Of a stretch of 35,156 nt of DNA, positions 16,877 to 26,939 are shown one piece after another. The stretch lies in contig DAHVQK010000016.1 of assembly GCA_027317845.1 (NCBI GenBank), positions 1 through 35,156 of the forward strand, given 5' to 3'. Source of the stretch: Gammaproteobacteria bacterium. GTDB lineage: Bacteria; Pseudomonadota; Gammaproteobacteria; Steroidobacterales; Steroidobacteraceae. The number at the start of each line of letters is the position of its first letter. The stretch's first letter is position 1. Below the pieces are notes generated by a model. It was not told the origin of the DNA and did not search any database. It worked only from the letters and a program-made list of their open reading frames with translations. A program made the position numbers and the translations under genes.

Positions 16877-17192
16877 GGCGGGGGGCCTCCTTGCCGAGAC
16901 GCTGGGCCACCAGGCCGTAGCCGCCGTTGCCGGCGGCGAGAAAGCGGGCGACCCGTCCGATGGTCGTGACGCTGACGCCGGTGAGGGCGTGGATCTCGCG
17001 GTAGGGCGTTCCCTTGCCGAGGTAATCGACGACCGCCCAGCGATCCGCCATGGCCTGAAGCTCGGCCGGCGTGCACAGGTCGCGAAAAAAGGCGCGGACT
17101 TCTTCCGCATCCCGCAGGGCGGCGATGGCGGTATAGAGGTTGCGCTCGGCGAGCGCTTCCTGACGGGGCGTGAGACTGCGATGGGTCTTCAT
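16869..17192 (-). CDS. YerC/TrpR-family transcriptional regulator (predicted His-responsive)
   Basis: FRDLCTPAELQAMADRWAVVDYLGKGTPYREIHALTGVSVTTIGRVARFLAAGNGGY is a TrpR-superfamily HTH of YerC type; first gene of the his operon, overlapping hisG. Confidence 0.88.
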   Translation of the reverse strand: MKTHRSLTPRQEALAERNLYTAIAALRDAEEVRAFFRDLCTPAELQAMADRWAVVDYLGKGTPYREIHALTGVSVTTIGRVARFLAAGNGGYGLVAQRLGKEAPRHG

Positions 17193-17203
17193 GATATGCC
17201 AAT

Positions 17204-17235
17204 GTGCTAGCGTGCTAGCACGTTAGCATAGTGGC
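17204..17235. promoter_or_regulatory. Candidate TrpR-family operator, tandem 8-bp units
   Basis: GTGCTAGC GTGCTAGC ACGTTAGC ATAGTGGC, containing the perfect 10-bp palindrome GTGCTAGCAC (17212-17221); 12-43 bp upstream of the regulator start codon. Confidence 0.72.
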
Positions 17236-17295
17236 ACGGCCGCCGCCACCCCCATCGGGGCATCGCGTGCCGCCGCGGCGGCGAGTGGCGCCCGC

Positions 17296-17325
17296 TTGAC
17301 CGCTTGCCCGGGGGCCGCCTAGACT
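17296..17325 (+). promoter_or_regulatory. Candidate sigma70 promoter for S-box-metXB
   Basis: TTGACC-N18-TAGACT; predicted +1 falls at the first nucleotides of the riboswitch P1 stem. Confidence 0.5.
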
Positions 17326-17333
17326 AGACCGCA

Positions 17334-17457
17334 CTCATCGAGACCGGCTGAGGGATAGGCCCTTAGACGCCGGGGCAACCGCCAGGCCCAACCAGCCTGT
17401 AAAGGTGCCAACTCCTGCGATTCGGTCACCTTCGGGGCGGTCGGGTCGACAGATGAG
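17334..17457 (+). promoter_or_regulatory. SAM-I (S-box) riboswitch
   Basis: CTCATCGAGACCGGCTGAGGGATAGGCCCTTAGACGCCGGGGCAACC...GGTGCCAACTCCTGC...GACAGATGAG; P1 CTCATC/GATGAG and conserved S-box blocks. Confidence 0.93.
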
Positions 17458-17525
17458 CGATCCGCGAAGCTCCGCCCACTGCCGTGGCGGGGATGGTCGC
17501 GGCAACCCGCCTGTCCTGGCGGGCG

Positions 17526-17565
17526 CTCCGCAGGGGTTCTCGGTGTCAACGAGAGGAATGCGGAG
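17526..17565 (+). promoter_or_regulatory. Putative SD-sequestering hairpin (S-box expression platform)
   Basis: CTCCGCA (17526-17532) pairs with TGCGGAG (17559-17565), the latter containing the metX SD (GGAG, 6 nt before ATG 17572). No U-tract terminator is present. Confidence 0.55.
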
Positions 17566-17571
17566 CCACCC

Positions 17572-18603
17572 ATGAATGCCATAGCGCAAGCCCCGGTCAC
17601 AGCGGGATTTGAGGCGTATCCGTCGTCCGGATCGGCGTGCGAGGGTATGTTCGATATTCCCGGAGAGTTTGCGCTGCATCACGGTGGCACGCTCACCGCG
17701 GTGCGCGTGGCCTGGCGGATGGTGGGGCCCGAGCATGCTCCCGTCGTGTGCGCGTTGGGAGGCATCTCGGCCAGCCGCCGGGTCTGCCTGACCGAGAAGC
17801 CCCGTGAGAGCTGGTGGCAGGAAGTGGCCGGTCCGGGGCGCCCGCTCGACACCGAGCGCTTGCGGGTGCTGTCGTTCGATTTTCTCGGCGGCAGTGGCGA
17901 GACCTCGGGGCCCGCTCCGGGGGAGACCTTTCCGAGCGTCTCCACCTACGATCAGGCCGAGGTGCTGCTCAGATTGATCGATCACCTCGGGGTGCGCTCG
18001 CTGCGCGCCATCGCCGGGGGCTCGTACGGGGGCATGGTGGCGCTCGCTTTCGCCGAGCGCTACCCGGAGCGTGTCGGTCGGCTGATCGTGCTGTGCGCCA
18101 CCGATCGTCCCCATCCCCTGGGCACCGCGTGGCGCTCCGTGCAGCGCGACATCGTGCGCCTGGGCATCGGCAGCGGCCGGGCTCGCGAGGCCCTGGCGCT
18201 CGCCCGGGCGCTCGCCATGTCGACCTACCGCACCGGCGAGGAATTCCAGGCGCGATTCGAGGGACTGCCCGTGCTCGATAAGGGCCGCTTCCGTCTTCCC
18301 GTGGAGCGCTATCTGCGCGCGCGGGGCGAGGATTACGCGATGCGCAATCGGCCCGAGGCCTTTCTCTGTCTTTCCGAATCGATCGACCTGCACCGGGTCG
18401 ATGCGGCCCGCATCTGCGTGCCGACCGCCGCGGTGGCGGTGCGCGAGGACATGCTGGTGCCGCTGGCGGATGCGCGTGGCATGGTCGCACGGCTGCATTC
18501 GGCGAGACTGCACGAGATCTCCTCGATCTACGGCCACGACGCCTTCCTCAAAGAATCCCAACAGTTGCACGGCGTGTTCGCCGCGGCGCTGGACAGTCAA
18601 TGA
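17572..18603 (+). CDS. metX: MetX-family homoserine O-acyltransferase (acyl donor not determinable here)
   Basis: Alpha/beta-hydrolase acyltransferase: VCALGGISASRR, AIAGGSYGGMVALAFAERYPERV, YGHDAFLKE; preceded by an S-box and followed by metB. Confidence 0.88.
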   Translation: MNAIAQAPVTAGFEAYPSSGSACEGMFDIPGEFALHHGGTLTAVRVAWRMVGPEHAPVVCALGGISASRRVCLTEKPRESWWQEVAGPGRPLDTERLRVLSFDFLGGSGETSGPAPGETFPSVSTYDQAEVLLRLIDHLGVRSLRAIAGGSYGGMVALAFAERYPERVGRLIVLCATDRPHPLGTAWRSVQRDIVRLGIGSGRAREALALARALAMSTYRTGEEFQARFEGLPVLDKGRFRLPVERYLRARGEDYAMRNRPEAFLCLSESIDLHRVDAARICVPTAAVAVREDMLVPLADARGMVARLHSARLHEISSIYGHDAFLKESQQLHGVFAAALDSQ

Positions 18604-19787
18604 AAGGTCATATGAGTCTGCCCAAACACCCCGCTTCCCAGATCACCCGGACCGTGCGCGCCGGGCTCGAGTCCGATGAGGTTACCGGCGCGGTCGTGCC
18701 GCCGATCCACCTCACCTCCACGTTCGCGTTCCGAGGTTTCGGCGAGAAGCGCAAGTACGATTACAGCCGCTCGGGAAACCCGACACGCGACCTCCTGGGC
18801 GCGGCACTCGCGCAACTCGAGGGCGGCGCGGGCGCGGTGGTCACCGCGACCGGCATGGCAGCGATCACCGTCGCCGGCTACCTGGTGCCGGCCGGAGCGC
18901 GCATCGTGGCGCCGCACGACTGCTACGGGGGAACGTACCGGCTGTTCGATGCCTGGCGGCGCCGCGGCGAGCGGCAGGTGGAGTTCGTGAACTTCGGCGA
19001 CCTGTCCGCGGTCCGGGCGGCGCTGTCTGCCCCCGCGGCGCTGCTGTGGATCGAGACCCCGAGCAATCCGCTGCTGCGCATCACGGACATCGAGCAGTTC
19101 GCGGCACTCGGGCACGGCGCGGGCGCCAAGGTGGTGGTCGACAACACCTTTCTTTCGCCCGCCTGGCAGCAGCCGCTGTCACTCGGCGCGGACCTGGTCG
19201 TGCATTCGACCACCAAGTATCTGAACGGCCACAGCGATGTGGTCGGAGGGGCGGTCGTCGCGCGTGATGCGGCGATGCACCAGGAGCTCGCATGGTGGGC
19301 CAACTGTCTCGGTCTCACCGGCTCGCCGTTCGACAGCTTTCTGACGCTGCGCGGACTGCGCACCCTGCACGCGAGGCTCGAGCATCACGGCCGCAACGCG
19401 CAGGCGCTCGCCGAGTGGCTCGCCAAGCAGCCGGGGGTGGCCCGGGTCCACTATCCGGGCCTCCCGGGCCATCCGGGCCACGAGGTGGCGCGGCGTCAGC
19501 AACGCGGCTTCGGAGCGATCGTCACGCTCGAGCTCGCCGGCGGCCACGAGACGGTGCGCGCATTCACCGCGGCACTGGAGTATTTCTCCCTGGCCGAGTC
19601 CCTGGGCGGCGTCGAGAGCCTGGTGGCGCACCCGGCCACCATGACCCACGCGGCGATGGAGCCGGCTGCCCGGGAGAAGGCGGGACTCACGGACGGTCTC
19701 ATCCGGTTGTCGGTGGGGATCGAGGCGCTCGAGGATCTGCGAGCCGATCTCGCGGCGGGACTGGAGCGAGCGGCGCGCGCCGCGTAG
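18600..19787 (+). CDS. metB: Cystathionine gamma-synthase / O-acylhomoserine lyase (PLP)
   Basis: KYDYSRSGNPTRDLLGAALAQLEGG, VVDNTFLSPAWQQPLSLGADLVVHSTTKYLNGHSDVVGG; ATGA overlap with metX. Confidence 0.92.
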   Translation: MKGHMSLPKHPASQITRTVRAGLESDEVTGAVVPPIHLTSTFAFRGFGEKRKYDYSRSGNPTRDLLGAALAQLEGGAGAVVTATGMAAITVAGYLVPAGARIVAPHDCYGGTYRLFDAWRRRGERQVEFVNFGDLSAVRAALSAPAALLWIETPSNPLLRITDIEQFAALGHGAGAKVVVDNTFLSPAWQQPLSLGADLVVHSTTKYLNGHSDVVGGAVVARDAAMHQELAWWANCLGLTGSPFDSFLTLRGLRTLHARLEHHGRNAQALAEWLAKQPGVARVHYPGLPGHPGHEVARRQQRGFGAIVTLELAGGHETVRAFTAALEYFSLAESLGGVESLVAHPATMTHAAMEPAAREKAGLTDGLIRLSVGIEALEDLRADLAAGLERAARAA

Positions 19788-19813
19788 GAAGGCGACCGAG
19801 GAGCGGATGTGCG

Positions 19814-19829
19814 CGGGCCTTGCGGCCCG
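19814..19829. terminator. Short GC hairpin between convergent metB and leuB
   Basis: CGGGCC-TTGC-GGCCCG; no U-tract. Confidence 0.3.
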
Positions 19830-19838
19830 AGGTCGAGC

Positions 19839-20897
19839 TCAGAGCTTCGCCAGCACGGCCTCACCGAATTCCCTCGTCGAGAGTGCGCGCGTGCCCTGGG
19901 TTGCGACATCGGGTGTGCGCGCGCCCTGCTCGAGGACCGCCGAGACCGCGCGCTCGAGGGCCGCCGCTTCGCTCTCGAGCCCGAGCGAATGGCGCAGCAG
20001 CAGCGCGGCGCTGAGGATCGTCCCGCAGGGATTGGCGATGCCTTGGCCCGCGATGTCCGGGGCCGAGCCGTGGATGGGCTCGTACAGGCCCCGAGTACCC
20101 TCGCCGAGGGATGCGGAAGGCAACAGCCCGAGTGAGCCTGCGAGCATGGAAGCCTCATCCGTCAGGATGTCGCCGAACATGTTCTCGGTGACCAGGACAT
20201 CGAAATCGCGGGGCCGGCGGATGAGATGCATGGCCGCGGAGTCGACCAGCATGTGCTCGAGCGAGACGTCCGGGAATTGCGCACGCATGACTCGGGTGGT
20301 GACTTCGCGCCAGAGGCGCGAAGTCTCGAGCACGTTGGATTTGTCTATGGAAACCAGCCTGCTGCGGCGTTTCTGCGCCAGGCGCGCCGCGGTGCGCACG
20401 ATGCGCTCGATTTCCTGCACGGTGTAGGTGCAGACATCGGTGGCCGAGAGGGCATCGCGACGCTTTTCGCCGAAGTAGATCCCTCCGGTCAGCTCGCGGA
20501 CGAACATCAGATCCACACCCTCGATCACCTCCGGCTTGAGGGTCGAGGCGCCGAGCAGGGCAGGGTGGACCTTGACGGGTCTCAGGTTCGCGTACACGCC
20601 GAGCGCGCTGCGCAAGGCGAGAAGCCCCTGCTCGGGGCGCACCTTGGCCGTGGGCGCCGACCACTTCGGGCCGCCGATCGCCCCGAGCAACACCGCATCG
20701 GCCGCCCGGCAGGCATGCAATGTCTCATCGGGCAGCGGGTTGCCCGTGAGGTCGATGGCGGCCCCGCCAAAGGGCAGTTCGGTGAGCGTGAAATCGTGCC
20801 CGTGGCGCCCGGCGAGGGTGCGCAGGCACCGCAGGCCCTCGGCGATGACTTCGGGCCCGATGCCATCACCGGGCAGTACGGCTATCGTTGCTTTCAT
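19839..20897 (-). CDS. leuB: 3-isopropylmalate dehydrogenase
   Basis: [93 protein letters not shown]. Confidence 0.97.
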   Translation of the reverse strand: MKATIAVLPGDGIGPEVIAEGLRCLRTLAGRHGHDFTLTELPFGGAAIDLTGNPLPDETLHACRAADAVLLGAIGGPKWSAPTAKVRPEQGLLALRSALGVYANLRPVKVHPALLGASTLKPEVIEGVDLMFVRELTGGIYFGEKRRDALSATDVCTYTVQEIERIVRTAARLAQKRRSRLVSIDKSNVLETSRLWREVTTRVMRAQFPDVSLEHMLVDSAAMHLIRRPRDFDVLVTENMFGDILTDEASMLAGSLGLLPSASLGEGTRGLYEPIHGSAPDIAGQGIANPCGTILSAALLLRHSLGLESEAAALERAVSAVLEQGARTPDVATQGTRALSTREFGEAVLAKL

Positions 20898-21472
20898 TGG
20901 ATCCCGGCTCGTCCTTCGTAGGCGGCGATCTCGGTCTCACGGCCGAGGAGGAACCCGAGCTCATCGACCCCGTTGATCAGGCAGTAGCGCGCGAAGGGCT
21001 CGAGCGGGAAGTGCGCCTCGCCGGCAGGATGGCGCAGCGTGGCGGTCTCTAGGTCGATGCTCACCTCCGCGCCCGGGTGCTCGAGCAGCCAGCGATGCGT
21101 GTCCGGATCGACGATGACCGGCACCAGGCCGTTCTTCAGCGAGTTGCTGCGGAAGATGTCGGCGATCTGAGTGCTCACCACGGCGCGAAAGCCGTAGTCG
21201 GTGAGTGCCCAGGGCGCGTGCTCGCGCGAGGACCCGCAGCCGAAATTATTGCCCGCGACCAGGATGGCGCAGCCCTCGGCGGCCGCGCGGTTCAGGGCGA
21301 AGTCCGGCCTCGGGATGCCGTCCGGCCCGTACCGCCAGTCGGCGAACAGGTGCTTGCCGAGTCCCTCGCGTGTGGTGGTGGTGAGAAAGCGTGCCGGGAT
21401 GATCTGGTCGGTGTCGACATCGCTCACCGGGAGCACCGCGGTGCGCGAGCGCAGGGTACGAATCGGTTCCAT
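20894..21472 (-). CDS. leuD: 3-isopropylmalate dehydratase small subunit
   Basis: [62 protein letters not shown]. Confidence 0.96.
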   Translation of the reverse strand: MEPIRTLRSRTAVLPVSDVDTDQIIPARFLTTTTREGLGKHLFADWRYGPDGIPRPDFALNRAAAEGCAILVAGNNFGCGSSREHAPWALTDYGFRAVVSTQIADIFRSNSLKNGLVPVIVDPDTHRWLLEHPGAEVSIDLETATLRHPAGEAHFPLEPFARYCLINGVDELGFLLGRETEIAAYEGRAGIQ

Positions 21473-22878
21473 TACATCAGCTCCCTGGGGTCGGTGACAC
21501 GGCCACGCACTGCGCAGGCCGCGGCGGTGAGGGGGCTTGCGAGGAGCGTCCGCGCGCCCACGCCCTGCCGGCCCTCGAAGTTGCGGTTGCTGGTGCTCAC
21601 GGCGTAGTGCCCCTTCGCCACGAGGTCACCGTTCATCCCCAAGCACATCGAGCAGCCCGACTCGCGCCACTCGGCGCCCGCCTCGAGGAATACCCGGTCG
21701 AGTCCTTCGGCTTCGGCCTCGCGCTTGACCTGCTGGGAGCCGGGCACCACCAGCATCTGGACACCGGAGGCGACCTTGCGGCCGCGCAGGAGCGAGGCCG
21801 CAAGGCGCAGGTCCGAGAGCCGCCCGTTGGTGCAGCTGCCGACGAACACGACGTTCACGGGGTGCTCCTTGATCGGCTGGCCGGGAGAGAAGCCCATGTA
21901 GGCGAGGGACTTCTCGAACACCGGGTCGCCGGGACGCTCCGGGATCGCCCCTCCGATCGGGATCACCATGCCCGGATGGGTGCCGTAGGTGACCATGGGT
22001 TCGAGCGTCGAGGCGTCGATGTCGATTTCCCGATCGAAACGTGCCCCCGGGTCGGTGGGAAGCGCTCGCCAGTGCTCGAGCGCGCGCTCCCAGTCCTCGC
22101 CCCGGGGGGCGTGGAGGCGGCCCGACAGGTAGGCGAAGGTGGTCTCATCCGGGGCGATCATGCCGGCGCGCGCACCGGCCTCGATCGACATGTTGCACAC
22201 CGTCATGCGCCCGTCCATGTCGAGGGAGCGGATGCCGCCACCCCGGTACTCGATGACATGGCCCGTGCCGCCGCCGATGCCGATGCGACCGATGATGGAG
22301 AGAATGAGATCCTTGGCGCCGACACCGGCGGGAAACCGGCCCTCGACGTTGATGGCGAACGTGCGCGGCTTGCGCTGCAGCAGACACTGCGTGGCGAGCA
22401 CGTGTCCCACCTCTGTCGTGCCGATGCCGAAGGCGAGCGCTCCGAGGGCTCCATGGGTGCTCGTGTGGCTGTCGCCGCAGACCACCGTCTTGCCCGGTTG
22501 GGTGAGCCCGAGCTCCGGCCCGATGATGTGCACGATCCCGCGCCGGTCGTTGCGCAGATCGAGCAGCTCCACGCCGAATGCGGCGCAGTTCACCTCGAGC
22601 TCGCGCACCTGGCGGGCCGCGGCCTCGATCGCGATCGGCGCCCCGCCAAAGACCTGCTCGGTGCGCGTCGGCGTCGAGTGATCCATGGTCGCGAACGTCA
22701 ATTGCGGCCGGCGGACTTTCAGTGCCCGCTGTCGCAGCACCGTGAAGGCCTGCGGGGAGGTGACTTCGTGGATGAGGTGCAGGTCGATGTAGAGCACCGC
22801 CGGCGTGTCGGCCCTCTCGGCGGCCACCTCGTGTGCCCGCCAGACCTTCTCGAAGAGAGTTTGTGGAGTTGTGCTCAT
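21472..22878 (-). CDS. leuC: 3-isopropylmalate dehydratase large subunit
   Basis: [18 protein letters not shown]...[78 protein letters not shown] track start is upstream; ATG at 22878 fits. Confidence 0.97.
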   Translation of the reverse strand: MSTTPQTLFEKVWRAHEVAAERADTPAVLYIDLHLIHEVTSPQAFTVLRQRALKVRRPQLTFATMDHSTPTRTEQVFGGAPIAIEAAARQVRELEVNCAAFGVELLDLRNDRRGIVHIIGPELGLTQPGKTVVCGDSHTSTHGALGALAFGIGTTEVGHVLATQCLLQRKPRTFAINVEGRFPAGVGAKDLILSIIGRIGIGGGTGHVIEYRGGGIRSLDMDGRMTVCNMSIEAGARAGMIAPDETTFAYLSGRLHAPRGEDWERALEHWRALPTDPGARFDREIDIDASTLEPMVTYGTHPGMVIPIGGAIPERPGDPVFEKSLAYMGFSPGQPIKEHPVNVVFVGSCTNGRLSDLRLAASLLRGRKVASGVQMLVVPGSQQVKREAEAEGLDRVFLEAGAEWRESGCSMCLGMNGDLVAKGHYAVSTSNRNFEGRQGVGARTLLASPLTAAACAVRGRVTDPRELM

Positions 22879-23840
22879 CCGCCTGCCGCCGCCACCGGCG
22901 CCTGTGTCTTCATGTCGATGTGATCCAGCCAGCCCCACTTGTCGGGCGTCTCGCCGCTGAAGAGGCCGAAGAACGCCTTCTGGAGCGATTCGGTGATGGG
23001 GCCGCGGCGGCCCAGGCCCACCGTCAGCCGGTCCACCGAGCGGATGGGGGTGATCTCTACCGCGGTGCCCGTGAAGAAAGCCTCGTCCGCGATGTAGAGC
23101 AATTCGCGGGGAATGGCGCACTCGCGCACCGTGATGCCCCGCTCGCGCGCGAGGCGCATGACGGTGTCGCGGGTGATGCCCGCCAGCACCGAGTGGGCGA
23201 GCGCCGGGGTGAGCAGCTCCCCGTCCTTCACCAGGAACAGGTTCTCCCCCGAGCCCTCACTCAAGGTGCCGTCTGGGGCGAGGCCGATGCCCTCATCGAA
23301 CCCCAGGCGCCGCGCCTCCGCGCCGATCAGCTGGCTCGAAAGGTAATTGCCGGCGGCCTTGGCGAGGGCCGGCAGGGTGTTCGGGGCGAGGCGGCTCCAG
23401 GAGGAGATGCACACATCGACCCCCTGGGCCTCGCTCTCGTGCCCGAGATACCTGCCCCACTCCCACGCGGCCACCGCCACCTCGGTGGGGGGATCGTTCT
23501 TCGGTGTCACGCCAATCTCGCCGTAGCCGCGAAAGACCACCGGGCGGAGGTAGGCGCCGCGGGTGAGCGCATTGGCGCTGACCACCTGGCGGCACGCCTC
23601 GTTCATCTGCTCGGCGCTGAAGGGCAGCGTCATGCGGTAGATCTTGGCCGAGTCGAGGAGCCGGCGCGTGTGCTCGCGCAGGCGAAAGATCGCCACTCCA
23701 CGGGGAGTCTCGTATGCGCGCACCCCCTCGAAGACCGATGAGCCGTAATGCAGCGCGTGCGACAACACGTGAACCGTGGCCTTCTCCCACGGGACGAGCG
23801 TGCCGTTGAACCAGATGAACCGGGTGGCCGGTATGGGCAT
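22875..23840 (-). CDS. ilvE: Branched-chain amino acid aminotransferase
   Basis: [66 protein letters not shown]. Confidence 0.95.
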   Translation of the reverse strand: MPIPATRFIWFNGTLVPWEKATVHVLSHALHYGSSVFEGVRAYETPRGVAIFRLREHTRRLLDSAKIYRMTLPFSAEQMNEACRQVVSANALTRGAYLRPVVFRGYGEIGVTPKNDPPTEVAVAAWEWGRYLGHESEAQGVDVCISSWSRLAPNTLPALAKAAGNYLSSQLIGAEARRLGFDEGIGLAPDGTLSEGSGENLFLVKDGELLTPALAHSVLAGITRDTVMRLARERGITVRECAIPRELLYIADEAFFTGTAVEITPIRSVDRLTVGLGRRGPITESLQKAFFGLFSGETPDKWGWLDHIDMKTQAPVAAAGG

Positions 23841-23874
23841 GATGATCCTCCGTCGCAGCCTCTACGATGAGGCC

Positions 23875-25452
23875 TCAGGTCGCCTTCGCGGCGCTCTGGG
23901 CGCCCGCGCGCTCCTCGCGCGCGCGGCCGCCCGTGGCGGCCAGCTCGATGCGGTTGATCACCTCGAGGAACGCCTTGGTGCTCGATTCCACGATGTTGGT
24001 GCTGACACTGGCGCCCCGGTACGTGCGCTGATTGTACTCGACGGTCACCAGCGCCTCGCCCTGCGCATCCTCGCCCTCCGTGACGGCGCGCACCTCGAAT
24101 TTGCGCAGCATCGCTCCGATGCTCGTCGCCCCTTCGATCGCCTTGAAGGACGCATCGACCGGACCATCGCCCTGGGCGGTGCGCTCGACGAGTCGGCCGT
24201 CCGAGTGCCGCAGGCGCACTTTCGCGGTGGCCGCTCCGTCGCTCGCGGTGTGCGTCTCGAGCTCGAGCAGCATCCAGGGACCGGCGGCCGAGCCCTCGAC
24301 GCGCATCACCAGGGCCTCGATGTCGCCGTCGAAGAGCTCCTTCTTCTTGTCCGCCAGCGCCTTGAATTCCTCGAAGACCTGGTTGAGCTCGGCCTCATCG
24401 AGCTCGAAGCCGAGCGCGCGGACCCGATCGCGGAAGGCGTGCCGGCCACTGTGCTTGCCGAGGATCAGGTGGCTGCGTGAGAGCCCCACGTCCTCCGGGC
24501 GCATGATCTCGTAGGTCGAGTAGTGGCGCAGGACGCCATGTTGATGGATGCCGGCCTCGTGAGCGAAGGCGTTCTCGCCCACCACCGCCTTGTTGCGTGG
24601 CACCGGCATTCCGGTGATGCTCGAGACCAGCCGGGAGGTCGGATAGAGGCGAGTGGTCTGGATCCCGGTGCTGACGTTGAAGAACGCTGTGCGCGTCTTG
24701 AGCGCCATGACCACTTCCTCGAGCGAGCAGTTGCCCGCCCGCTCGCCGATGCCGTTGATGGTGCACTCGATCTGCCGGGCACCCGCCACCACCGCCGTCA
24801 GGCTGTTGGCGACCGCCATGCCGAGATCATCGTGGCAGTGCACCGAGAGCCGGATGCGCTCGATGCCGCGCACGTTCTTGCGCAGATACCGGAAGAGCTC
24901 GGCGAACTCATCGGGCACGGTGTAACCGACGGTGTCCGGGATGTTGACCGTACCGGCGCCGGCCTCGATGGCCGCCTCGACCACCTGCGCGAGGAACTCG
25001 AGCTCGGTGCGCGAGGCGTCCTCGGGTGAGAACTCGACGTCATCGCAGAGTTCCCGGGCGCGCCGCACGCCCTCCACGGCCGTGCGCAGGATCTCCTCCT
25101 CGGCCATGTTGAGCTTGTACTGGCGGTGGATGGCGCTGGTGGCGAGAAACACGTGCACGCGCCGGCGGGGTGCATCGGAGAGGGCGCGCGCGGCGAGCTC
25201 GATATCCTCGCGGTTGCAGCGCGCCAACCCACAGATGACCGGACCCTGCACCTCGCGCGCCACCGCCTGCACGCTCTCCCAATCCCCCTTGGAGGCGGCC
25301 GGGAACCCGGCTTCGATCACATCGACGCCGAGATCGGCGAGCGCCCGGGCCACGCGCAGCTTCTCCGGGCGCGTCATGCTGCATCCCGGGGCTTGCTCCC
25401 CATCGCGCAGCGTGGTGTCGAAGATCAGTACTCGGTCAGGATCTGCAGCCAT
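23875..25452 (-). CDS. leuA: 2-isopropylmalate synthase
   Basis: RVLIFDTTLRDGEQAPGCSMTRPEKLRVARALADLGVDVIEAGFPA, GAGTVNIPDTVGYTVP, RLSVHCHDDLGMAVANSL, GIHQHGVL. Start ATG 25452 (MAADPDRVLIF). Confidence 0.96.
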   Translation of the reverse strand: MAADPDRVLIFDTTLRDGEQAPGCSMTRPEKLRVARALADLGVDVIEAGFPAASKGDWESVQAVAREVQGPVICGLARCNREDIELAARALSDAPRRRVHVFLATSAIHRQYKLNMAEEEILRTAVEGVRRARELCDDVEFSPEDASRTELEFLAQVVEAAIEAGAGTVNIPDTVGYTVPDEFAELFRYLRKNVRGIERIRLSVHCHDDLGMAVANSLTAVVAGARQIECTINGIGERAGNCSLEEVVMALKTRTAFFNVSTGIQTTRLYPTSRLVSSITGMPVPRNKAVVGENAFAHEAGIHQHGVLRHYSTYEIMRPEDVGLSRSHLILGKHSGRHAFRDRVRALGFELDEAELNQVFEEFKALADKKKELFDGDIEALVMRVEGSAAGPWMLLELETHTASDGAATAKVRLRHSDGRLVERTAQGDGPVDASFKAIEGATSIGAMLRKFEVRAVTEGEDAQGEALVTVEYNQRTYRGASVSTNIVESSTKAFLEVINRIELAATGGRAREERAGAQSAAKAT

Positions 25453-25486
25453 GGGAGTCACTCCTCGCGCCCGGGGTGCGATGCGC

Positions 25487-26482
<996 letters not shown>

Positions 26483-26536
26483 CTCGAATACTCCCGATCG
26501 GACACGAGGCCCGGATGTCATGTCAATGGCACACCA

Positions 26537-26562
26537 GCCGAACGGGCGTGGCCCTGTTCGGC
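26537..26562 (-). promoter_or_regulatory. Second strong hairpin in the ilvC 5' UTR, downstream of the attenuator
   Basis: GCCGAACGGGC-gtg-GCCC(t)GTTCGGC (plus-strand reading), 11 bp with a single-nt bulge, between the attenuator and the ilvC SD. Confidence 0.45.
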
Positions 26563-26573
26563 CCATTACAAAC

Positions 26574-26607
26574 AAAAACCCCGCAGCGGCTTTGGGCCGG
26601 TGCGGGG
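26574..26607 (-). terminator. Attenuator terminator of the ilv-leu operon
   Basis: Minus strand CCCCGCACCGGC-ccaaa-GCCGCTGCGGGG-TTTTTG: 12-bp stem with one mismatch, followed by a U-tract; upstream of ilvC. Confidence 0.88.
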
Positions 26608-26643
26608 TTTCTGGTGTCTTCTCTCGCCTCTGCCCGAGTATCC

Positions 26644-26766
26644 TCAGGCGATTGCGAGGGCCCCGCACCGGCTGCCCGCAAGGAGCAGCAGTCCAATAAG
26701 AAGTAGTACCGGCTCGAGCACGACCGCCGTCTCCGGCGAGCGGGTTGCCCTTAAGGGAAACGGCAT
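26644..26766 (-). CDS. Branched-chain-rich leader peptide (attenuation)
   Basis: 40 codons: [40 protein letters not shown], followed by terminator/antiterminator elements and ilvC-leuA-ilvE-leuCDB. Alternative GTG start at 26721 with GGAG 9 nt upstream would give a 25-aa leader. Confidence 0.82.
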   Translation of the reverse strand: MPFPLRATRSPETAVVLEPVLLLIGLLLLAGSRCGALAIA

Positions 26767-26830
26767 GTCGAGTGCGGGTACCACGGGCTTCGGTGCAGGA
26801 CTGGGGTAAAAGGTGAAGAGGATGGGGTGG

Positions 26831-26860
26831 ATGTCAGCACAACCGCCGCCGTGTTGTCAA
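26831..26860 (-). promoter_or_regulatory. Candidate sigma70 promoter of the ilv-leu leader
   Basis: TTGACA-N18-TGACAT on the minus strand, upstream of the leader ORF. Confidence 0.55.
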
Positions 26861-26939
26861 TTGGCGCGCCGGCGTCACCGCTCAGGGCGCGCAGCGGCCG
26901 TTCTGGCGGGGCGAGGGCGGCCCGCGCTATGCTCGGATC

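Noticed and set aside
26515-26809. Short plus-strand ORFs (26390-26809, 26427-26699, 26515-26706) over the ilv leader region
   Set aside because: They overlap the minus-strand attenuator and leader and have no plausible protein features.
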